Shown: one piece after another, positions 17,833 through 25,072 of the stretch | Position numbering within the stretch: position 1 is the stretch's first letter | How the letters are laid out: every line of letters starts with the position of its first letter | From: Kiritimatiellia bacterium | GTDB taxonomy: Bacteria > Verrucomicrobiota > Kiritimatiellia > UBA8416 > YA12-FULL-48-11 | NCBI GenBank assembly: GCA_028716365.1 | Contig: JAQUPZ010000006.1 | Coordinates: 248,001-312,000 of the forward strand | Reading direction: 5' to 3' | DNA: 64,000 nucleotides | Position numbers and translations under genes: made by a program | Notes under the pieces: generated by a model | Told to the model about the DNA's origin: nothing | Databases searched by the model: none | The model's input: the letters and a program-made list of their open reading frames with translations, nothing else

Positions 17833-18609
17833 TCATCGCTTTGCTTCATAACCCAATGCCGATGAAATCCGACGGCCGGCTTCGCGGACCAGTTCTTCGA
17901 ATTCGTGCCTGTTGTGGCTGTCTATACGGGCCACCAGACCGGTAATACCCACGCCGGCAACAACATGTCCATGGATGTTGAAAACCGGCGCGGCTACACA
18001 ATAGATACCGGAGACATATTCCTCTCTGTCATAACCCAAACCGGATTCTTTTACTGTCTCCAGATGTTTCATCAACTCTGCCCTTGTGCGGAGCCCCTTC
18101 GGGGTATGTACGGACAACTGTGCTGGAATAATTTTGTTGATTTCTTCTTTTTCCATAAAGGCAAGAATACACTTGCCCATGGCGTTGCAGTGATAAAGAA
18201 GTTTTGTGCCGATGTTCAGGTGAAAATAATAATCTGATGGAGGATAAACCACATCCATGACCATGAGTTTGTCACCATCCGGTGCCTGAATGTTGGCCGT
18301 TTCGCCGGTTTGCTGGCTCAACCAGCATAAATGGGTATGCGATCGCTCGGTTAATTGATAACGACCAGCCATCTTTACGCCGATTCGATAGAAACCCTTT
18401 CCGAGCTGATACCTGCCCGTATCATCAGATTCAAGATAACCCTGTTGTTCCAGGTATTTGACAACACGGAAGACCATGTTTTTGGAGATCGCTAGTCGTT
18501 TTGCCAATTCCGAAATTGTGAATGAAAGGGATTCGTTCGATAAAAGCTCAATAATGGCCAGCATCTTTTCGACAGCAGGAATTTTATACTTTCTTGTTTG
18601 ATTATCCAT
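17833..18609 (-). CDS. IclR-family transcription regulator
   Basis: 258 residues, the usual IclR length. The N-terminal winged helix-turn-helix is KMLAIIELLSNESLSFTISE through LAKRLAISKNMVFRVVKYLE (about residues 14-60). The C-terminal effector domain has GKCILAFM, YDREEYVSGIYCVAAPVF and VVAGVGITG. IclR proteins bind a small, often aromatic or sugar-derived, ligand and regulate adjacent catabolic genes. AAAGGA lies 8 bases before the ATG. It is embedded between HzsA-like genes on the same strand, and a 22-bp near-perfect palindrome lies 86-107 bp upstream, suggesting autoregulation and control of the genes 17787 to 9032. Confidence 0.93.
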   Translation of the reverse strand: MDNQTRKYKIPAVEKMLAIIELLSNESLSFTISELAKRLAISKNMVFRVVKYLEQQGYLESDDTGRYQLGKGFYRIGVKMAGRYQLTERSHTHLCWLSQQTGETANIQAPDGDKLMVMDVVYPPSDYYFHLNIGTKLLYHCNAMGKCILAFMEKEEINKIIPAQLSVHTPKGLRTRAELMKHLETVKESGLGYDREEYVSGIYCVAAPVFNIHGHVVAGVGITGLVARIDSHNRHEFEELVREAGRRISSALGYEAKR

Positions 18610-18694
18610 GTAATGTTATTCCTTTTCAGCGTAAGATGTATTACTGATAGAACAAGCAGATTTAGAATTTAATGATACAAATATATGATATGGG

Positions 18695-18716
18695 CATATA
18701 ATACAAGTATTATATG
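18695..18716. promoter_or_regulatory. Candidate IclR operator palindrome
   Basis: Perfect 10-bp arms, catataatac and gtattatatg, separated by two bases (aa). IclR-type operators are commonly such dyads. The position upstream of iclR fits autoregulation; binding is inferred only. Confidence 0.5.
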
Positions 18717-18764
18717 TTAATTATTTGGATTAATCACGAGCAGGCGTAAATCTGTAATTGTATT

Positions 18765-18804
18765 ATTAGTAAACTCAATGTTCTACTAATATACTATTAT
18801 TAGT
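18765..18804. repeat. Overlapping attagta/tactaat dyads
   Basis: Three inverted copies of an (a)ctaat/attag(t) unit: 18765-18771 pairs with 18784-18790, and 18785-18791 pairs with 18798-18804. The middle arm can pair with either side, so alternative hairpins are possible. A short T-run follows on the plus strand. Confidence 0.4.
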
Positions 18805-18880
18805 TTTTCCCTATAAATAAGATACTACTTATAATTGTTTTTCCTGTTGCTAGGGGAACATAAGAAAACTGTTTGGTTGT

Positions 18881-21800
18881 TTATTCTTCACAAACTAACC
18901 TTAACCCTACGTTGTAGACTTTCTGGTATGGTTCGTAAGCAAGCCGGTAAGCTGATGATGCCCTGTATGGACGGTCAAACCATGAACCACCGCGAACCAC
19001 GCGTTTACCCTGTGCGGAAATATCGTTTCTTCCATCGTCTTCATTATATGGATAGGCTTTGAAAAGTGACCTTGTCCATTCTGCTGCGTTACCGTGTATA
19101 TCATGTAATCCCCACGTGTTTGGTTGGTAACGTCCGACATCGCTGGTAACCATTGCTCCATCGTTGAATCGATCATCTTTCGGATGCCATGGCGGTGAAT
19201 TGGCCCTTGCAAGCTTTGCAATTGTCTGGTCGGCCAGGTTTGCAAACTTTGAGAAATCAGAATTATAATCACCATAATAGAATGGTGTGGCTGTACCGGC
19301 GCGACATGCCCATTCCCATTGTGCTTCGGTAGGCAGTTTGAATTTACGGCCTGTTTTTACCGACAACCATTTACAGAATTCATTAGCCTCCTGCCACGAT
19401 ACGCGAGACACCGGCTGTTTTGGCCCATTAATTGGATGACCACGGTTGGACTGGTCCTTGTTGACAGCGCTTATATATGCGGTATCGTGATTCGGGTCGA
19501 AAATACCGAATATTTCATTACTGACCTCAAATTTGGTCATCAGGAACGGCTTTGTGATTTTGACACATGCCCGTGGATATTCATCCGGCGACGCGTTCGA
19601 GTCACCGATTATAAATTCACCAGATGGTATCGCGACGAGTTCCATGACAATGCCGCCACCAAGGTCGATCCTCAGATCTTCCGGCTTTTTGGGAAAAGCT
19701 TCCTGGCGTTTTTTTGCCTCGGTGGCATCGAAAGGCCAGCCGGCGCATTCGATCTTTTCCTGTTTTCTTTCAGGTTCCGGATCAGGTTTTATAAAGGTCA
19801 CATGGTTTGTTGATGTTGATGGTATTGTTTCCGGGTCCTCGGGACGATTGGCATATTTTGTCCTCATCTCCAGGCGCCTCTCGTGATAATTAGCGGCAAT
19901 CTGGCGTTGTTCGCCCCACGTACCGTGATCAGGAACATTCAAATCAATCCATGTAATAAGCCTGTCCCATGATTCCGGATCGAGTTTGACGTTGTGATGT
20001 CCCTTCCTGAGCATTTGAACAAGTTCACTTGTATCAGCATGAAATTCCATGGGTACCTGGATATGATAGTCGTTTTCAGGGCCCGGACGTCGAAGGTATG
20101 GATGAAGAGCAACATACGATGCGACAAAATTTTTGAACCGCTGTTTGATTTTTTTTGCAGGGTTTGGTTTTCCGATAGCCACTTCATTCACCTGGTCAGA
20201 TCTGAAATTCGGAATTTCCCTGCCATCGGCTGATCTCTTGTTGTCGCCAATGGTTTCGGTTTCGGAGTTATGACAGCCTGCGCAATACCTGTCCAGTACG
20301 GGTTGAACTTCACGCTTGAAACTGAAACCGCGATCCGGACCAAACCACGGTGTAATATTTTTCGGCTGCGAAACATAAGCTATTGTGGCTTTCGATGGGG
20401 CTGTAACATTTTGTCTTTCATGACATCCAACGCAAGACAGGACTTCGCCGGGCATGGCTGTAAACCAGCTTCTCATGATCTGTAACGCCTTGCCTTCAGC
20501 ATCGAGAGGCTGGACTGCGAAGGGAATATTGGCAGGAACTATGAAGACTGCCGATCCGTCTTCGTTGACTGGCACTGTACCGTAAATTCTGTGAACATCC
20601 CACGGGCCGTCAATACCGATGTCAATATGGCCACCCATTCGGGGATAGGCATAATGCGGTTCAAAAATACGCAGACTTTTGACTTTGCCGCGCGGAATGT
20701 TTACAAGTCCCTGACCGCGATAAATATCGGACAAATACACCGTGGCTTCGCGGCTGCTCATGTTGATTCGAGGCGGAATAACTGGCGGAATTGGTGTTTT
20801 TCGAAATGGCAGGGGTTCGAGCAGTGCATATTCCGGCAGTTCCTTGATCAACGTCATATTATCAAAGATATCCACCAGGTAAATACCCCAGAGTGATTCG
20901 GGCGTAAGTTGCGCCGATACAATCAAATATTTTTCGCTGAGAGGATATGGGTGCAGAAACTTCGGCCATGAATTCTGAACAAGAGCATCTGCTATGACTG
21001 GTTGAACTTCCTTGCCATAACCCGGAATACGCTGGACAACTCCATCAGATTCATGTCTGCCTCTTGCAGGATCAAAAAGAATAAGTTCACCCATTCTGGG
21101 CACACCGTGATGACCGGAAATAACAGCAACGACCATTGTTGGGTGGTTTGGTATCGGTCGTGCATAGAAGATGGAATTGGGCCAGTAGGAATTACTGGCG
21201 TAATATTCCATCTGGCCTGTTCCATCTGGATTCATACGGAAAAGTAATCGTGTGAAATAATGCGGTGTATCCATGTATTCCCAGCGTGAATACAACACGC
21301 GGCCATCATTCATGACTGTCGGACACCAGTTGTGTTCCTGGTCGAAACAGAGCATTCGTACGTTTGATCCATCAGCATCCATAATGCAGAGATTGGCCAC
21401 GTTATTACCGCCGCCAACGCATGGAACACCTGCGAAACAGCGGGTCGAATCAAAGATGATTTTTCCATTTGGCAGATAACACGGATCATAGTTTTCAACA
21501 TCAGGTTCTTCGCCTGTGGTGACTTGTCGCAGGCCTTTCCCGTCGGCCTGTATTTCCCATATCTGCCACAGGTTACTGGTACCCGGCATCGAGAACAGCA
21601 TCTTATCGGCATCGAAATGGAGATCAACATCTCCCACAAAAACATCTTTCTCAGGTTTAAAGAAGGTGGAAAGTGTCCCTTCGGGTGAAACAGGCGAAAG
21701 AATGGCAATTTCGTTGCTGTAACCGGTTTTGGAAATCGCGCAGTTACCCTGCCAGTTTTGAGGAAGGCCCAGACGTTTTTTGGTTCGTTTTATTAATAGA

Positions 21801-22114
21801 AGTTTGTCGAAATTAAGTAACGGGTTGGAAAGCGTTGCTTCGCTTTTCAGTTTTTCAAAATCGATCAGAATCTCTTTTTTCTTTTCCGGGCTGGCAGTTT
21901 TCGCCTGGTTCTCGAGATCATCAACTCGTTTGAGAAATTCTTTTCCTTTCGGATAACTGCCTTGGAAGGTATCCGATAAATCCTTGATGGCGAGGCGAAG
22001 TGATGTTGTACCCTGAAGAACCTCCGGGTTTGGTGCCGGGTCAGCAGCTGAAGCGAATATATAAAATATAAGGAAGGAAATAAGTATCAAAATTACAGGC
22101 GATTTTGTTTTCAT
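18881..22114 (-). CDS. HzsA-related diheme protein with SUMF1-like C-terminus
   Basis: 1077 residues with a signal peptide (VILILISFLIFYIFASAAD). Order: a helical N-terminal segment (about 30-110) ending in NPLLNFDKLLLIKRTKK, shared with the neighbouring HzsA-like protein; a propeller (LPNGKIIFDSTRCFAG); heme motifs CVGCH (about 560) and CAGCH (about 609); a HPYLRRPGPENDYH and CxxW-IDLNVPDHG region; then an FGE/SUMF1-like domain from about 822 (VAIPSGEFIIGDSN, PTEAQWEWACRAGT, VRGGSWFDRPYRASS). The FGE catalytic cysteines are absent. It has no N-terminal sugar-binding domain, unlike two of its paralogues. An aaaggtaa site lies 4 bases before the ATG. Confidence 0.82.
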   Translation of the reverse strand: MKTKSPVILILISFLIFYIFASAADPAPNPEVLQGTTSLRLAIKDLSDTFQGSYPKGKEFLKRVDDLENQAKTASPEKKKEILIDFEKLKSEATLSNPLLNFDKLLLIKRTKKRLGLPQNWQGNCAISKTGYSNEIAILSPVSPEGTLSTFFKPEKDVFVGDVDLHFDADKMLFSMPGTSNLWQIWEIQADGKGLRQVTTGEEPDVENYDPCYLPNGKIIFDSTRCFAGVPCVGGGNNVANLCIMDADGSNVRMLCFDQEHNWCPTVMNDGRVLYSRWEYMDTPHYFTRLLFRMNPDGTGQMEYYASNSYWPNSIFYARPIPNHPTMVVAVISGHHGVPRMGELILFDPARGRHESDGVVQRIPGYGKEVQPVIADALVQNSWPKFLHPYPLSEKYLIVSAQLTPESLWGIYLVDIFDNMTLIKELPEYALLEPLPFRKTPIPPVIPPRINMSSREATVYLSDIYRGQGLVNIPRGKVKSLRIFEPHYAYPRMGGHIDIGIDGPWDVHRIYGTVPVNEDGSAVFIVPANIPFAVQPLDAEGKALQIMRSWFTAMPGEVLSCVGCHERQNVTAPSKATIAYVSQPKNITPWFGPDRGFSFKREVQPVLDRYCAGCHNSETETIGDNKRSADGREIPNFRSDQVNEVAIGKPNPAKKIKQRFKNFVASYVALHPYLRRPGPENDYHIQVPMEFHADTSELVQMLRKGHHNVKLDPESWDRLITWIDLNVPDHGTWGEQRQIAANYHERRLEMRTKYANRPEDPETIPSTSTNHVTFIKPDPEPERKQEKIECAGWPFDATEAKKRQEAFPKKPEDLRIDLGGGIVMELVAIPSGEFIIGDSNASPDEYPRACVKITKPFLMTKFEVSNEIFGIFDPNHDTAYISAVNKDQSNRGHPINGPKQPVSRVSWQEANEFCKWLSVKTGRKFKLPTEAQWEWACRAGTATPFYYGDYNSDFSKFANLADQTIAKLARANSPPWHPKDDRFNDGAMVTSDVGRYQPNTWGLHDIHGNAAEWTRSLFKAYPYNEDDGRNDISAQGKRVVRGGSWFDRPYRASSAYRLAYEPYQKVYNVGLRLVCEE

Positions 22115-22456
22115 GATTTACCTTTAGTTAGGAAAGTAACTGCAACTGTTGTTTGCAATGTTGAACGTTTTGTGATGCTGGTTGATACCGACATGCTGTG
22201 TTACCTTCCAAGCCTTTAATATTAAGAAGATGGGCTGTCTGACAATGATTGATCACGTTCTACATATCAATCCAGGGTCTATGTATAAGATGTAAGAAAG
22301 CAGTGCAAGTTTTTTGTACATTATTTCACGAAAAAATGAGGATATTTTTTACTTGAATCGTTCTAATGGTGGTACAGCATTTGAAATAATGTTTGATATA
22401 TAGATCATCAGAAAAGGAATCACTATTCTGCGGATATTTTCGGGAGTGTGCTGGAG
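22115..22456. promoter_or_regulatory. 342-bp gap with probable promoter of the 22114 gene and an 11-bp inverted repeat
   Basis: No gene is visible. On the minus strand ttgcac (22304-22309) and tacata lie 17 bases apart, a fair sigma70-type pair about 170 bases before the start at 22114. An 11-bp perfect inverted repeat (acattatttca at 22318-22328, complement at 22382-22392) sits just upstream of that -35 box. It could be an operator or a stem in the transcript of the preceding gene; no T-run follows it. Confidence 0.35.
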
Positions 22457-25072
22457 CTAATATATTTGCCTGTTTTTAATGAATTCTTTTATGCTGCCTT
22501 GTTCCATTCTTGCCATCTGCTTACGTTTTTCCGCATAGCGGTTATACTTTTTGCATTCTTCCTCCGACCAGGAGTTGGCTTCTGTGTAGTCCCCACAGTA
22601 TGGTACATAGAGATCGATCCAGCAGGTGATTTTTTCCAGCTCTTCACTGGAGAGCTTTACCTTATTATGGCCTTTCTCGAGCATGGAAATCAGACTGCTT
22701 TTTGCCGCACCGGCAAAGTAAGGAGGAATCATTTCAGGAACTGATTGGGCGCCTATCCAGTTAACAACACTATTGGTTTCGCCCCTGTAAGGTCCATTTT
22801 GATGAGGCCGGCCTTTCCGTTTGGCATTGGTAAGGGCGAGGTAAGAATCACTCCACTTTCTTTTCGCGGTTTCGTCATAATTTTCCCGGTTTGTGAGGCT
22901 GAACGCCGAGTCAGGAGCTGTTCCATTGTGACATGCAACGCACTTACGATCGAGGATGGGCTGGATTTCTTTCGGGAAACTGAATCCGCGCGGAGGCCCA
23001 TAGAATGGTTCCAGTTCCCTGGCTCCTTCGCGTATTGCCATTGTCGTGTTTCCTTCCGAAATCGGTGCGGAATTTTTTGATTCATGACAGCCGATACACG
23101 AAAATGATTCACCAGGCTGGAGAGTGGACCAGCTTCGCATTGTCTGGATGGCACAGCCTTTTTCATCGAGTACTTGGAAGTAAACCGGCGTGCGTGCGGG
23201 GACGATGAAGAACGCTGAACCGTCTTCATAAACTTTTGTATCACCAAGTACTATTTTGACATCCCAGCTTCCGTTACCGATGGATATGGGCGTACTGCTC
23301 ATGGCGCCGCCTGCAGGACCGCTACTGCCATTACTTCCGATCCCCGCGGCCCTGTAATCAAGGGCGACAACCCGAAGTTTTTTTGCGGTTCCGCGGGAAA
23401 TACCTTTAAGTCCCGGGCCGGAGTAAATATCCTTGAGATAATATATGCCGGTTGTTTTCTTGTAGTCCATTACACTGGGCCGAAAGGGCGGGACTTTTCT
23501 GGCCGTAAGCGGGACTGGTTGAGTGCAGGGTAAAAGTGGGTCAGAGACCAGAAGTTCGCGTTGCCCGTCAATATTCATGTAGTAAATGTTGAAATCGGTT
23601 CTCCATGATCTTCTACCTTGGCCTGTCCGGTCCCATCCGTATGGTGAATATGTCACGATAAATTCTGTTTCGTTAAGTGGATACGGATATTGAAAGAGCT
23701 CACCATCCTGGCCATAACCGTCGATTCGTACGGCCGGTGTTTCGCGAACGGGTGCAATCAATTGTACCCCGGAATTCTCCTGTCGACCCTTGGATGTATC
23801 GATGATGGCGAGTTTCCCTGTCTGTGGAGAATGATGACCGCAGAGCGTGGCAATTACTTTACCGGTACCAGGGATACCGCGGGCATGTGTGATTGTTGTG
23901 GGGAACCATGAGTTGTTCCCGTAAAATTCAGTCTGTCCTGTTCCATCATAATTCATCTGGAAAAGAGGCTGGGGGAATATCTGTCCCCTGTCGTTGTAAT
24001 CCCAGCGGGTATAAATAATTCTTCCATCATCCATTACTGTCGGGAAAACGGTATGCACCTGGTCGAATCCCAGCCGTCTCATGAATTTACAGTCCTTGTC
24101 GCAGGTGTAAAGGTTACTGACCTCAGTCCACCAGCAGTCAACAGTCTGGACACAGCGGGTTGATGAGAAGATTATGTCGCCATTCGGAAGATATGCGCCT
24201 TCATAGTCTGCAAAACCAAGTCCTGATGTGAGTTGACGGATATTACCGGAAGGCATTTCCATTTCATAAAGGTGGTAGTCATCTTCATTCAGTGATTTTT
24301 TCCATGAAAACATAATATGTTTTCCGTCGTAAGAAACAGCTGGATCGCGAATTCGTCCGCTTGGATCAACAACAAGATTACGAACATTTCCATAGAGGCC
24401 ATTCATTTCAAGTAAACAAAGGGTTGAGTTTGTAGGGAAATGCCTTTCCGCCTGGGCGTCAGACTGGCCCTCCGTATATGCGAAAAAAGATGGCATGATC
24501 GTATGGTGTTTAACGAAGACTATTTTAGGAGCTTTCTTAAGCAGCGTTGTCAACCGGTGTTCGCGTCGTTTTTCGCAGGCTTTGACATAAATATCCAGCC
24601 AGCGCCGGTCACCCGGAACAACCTTTTCTGATATAAGTTTTTCGAGTTCAGATTTTAAAACTTGTCCGTCAGAACCAAGCTCGCCGATGACCCGTGTGAT
24701 TATATTTGCTTCTATGTCACTGTTCTGTGCCGACAGAAACCATTTTTGGAAATGAAGTCCGTGATCTTGGATGGCCCAGTCGGTTTGAACGGGGAAATCG
24801 GACATCATTTTGTCCCGTAATTCATACGCAATCTTTTCCTTTTCAGCAACATTTGAAGCAGTTAAAGCAGCCCGCGACGCCAGCATGGTTTCCTGCCAGG
24901 AACCCTTTTTTATGAAAAAAGTTTCTGCGGAAAAGCATAAAGGCACAAAAGTATAGAGTGATAGAATCGAAAGTGACAAAGGTATAAAGGTGCCGAATCT
25001 TGATAAACAAGAAACAGTATTTTGCCTTTTATCCGTAAACTTTATACCTCTGTGTATCTGTGTCTCTATCAC
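22457..25072 (-). CDS. HzsA-related diheme protein, core only
   Basis: About 871 residues if started at the GTG (25072), which overlaps the upstream stop as GTGA, a classic coupling arrangement; the open frame extends to 25117. A hydrophobic signal segment (FIPLSLSILSLYTFVPLCFS) begins about 30 residues in, so a later non-ATG start is possible. A helical N-terminal domain is followed by a propeller (KHIMFSWKKSLNEDDYHLYE, LPNGDIIFSSTRC) and heme motifs CIGCH (about 658) and CVACH (about 710), ending with CWIDLYVPYCGDY. It carries neither a sugar-binding nor an FGE-like module. Translation is likely coupled to the 28017-25069 gene, suggesting partners. Confidence 0.8.
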   Translation of the reverse strand: MIETQIHRGIKFTDKRQNTVSCLSRFGTFIPLSLSILSLYTFVPLCFSAETFFIKKGSWQETMLASRAALTASNVAEKEKIAYELRDKMMSDFPVQTDWAIQDHGLHFQKWFLSAQNSDIEANIITRVIGELGSDGQVLKSELEKLISEKVVPGDRRWLDIYVKACEKRREHRLTTLLKKAPKIVFVKHHTIMPSFFAYTEGQSDAQAERHFPTNSTLCLLEMNGLYGNVRNLVVDPSGRIRDPAVSYDGKHIMFSWKKSLNEDDYHLYEMEMPSGNIRQLTSGLGFADYEGAYLPNGDIIFSSTRCVQTVDCWWTEVSNLYTCDKDCKFMRRLGFDQVHTVFPTVMDDGRIIYTRWDYNDRGQIFPQPLFQMNYDGTGQTEFYGNNSWFPTTITHARGIPGTGKVIATLCGHHSPQTGKLAIIDTSKGRQENSGVQLIAPVRETPAVRIDGYGQDGELFQYPYPLNETEFIVTYSPYGWDRTGQGRRSWRTDFNIYYMNIDGQRELLVSDPLLPCTQPVPLTARKVPPFRPSVMDYKKTTGIYYLKDIYSGPGLKGISRGTAKKLRVVALDYRAAGIGSNGSSGPAGGAMSSTPISIGNGSWDVKIVLGDTKVYEDGSAFFIVPARTPVYFQVLDEKGCAIQTMRSWSTLQPGESFSCIGCHESKNSAPISEGNTTMAIREGARELEPFYGPPRGFSFPKEIQPILDRKCVACHNGTAPDSAFSLTNRENYDETAKRKWSDSYLALTNAKRKGRPHQNGPYRGETNSVVNWIGAQSVPEMIPPYFAGAAKSSLISMLEKGHNKVKLSSEELEKITCWIDLYVPYCGDYTEANSWSEEECKKYNRYAEKRKQMARMEQGSIKEFIKNRQIY

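Larger units (their letters stand above)
18610..18880. other. AT-rich control region between HzsA-like gene and iclR
   Basis: 271 bp of strikingly AT-rich DNA containing several dyads (18695-18716; 18765-18771 with 18784-18790; 18785-18791 with 18798-18804). No coding frame is supported. It should contain the iclR promoter (minus strand) and the 3' end of the HzsA-like transcript. Confidence 0.6.
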
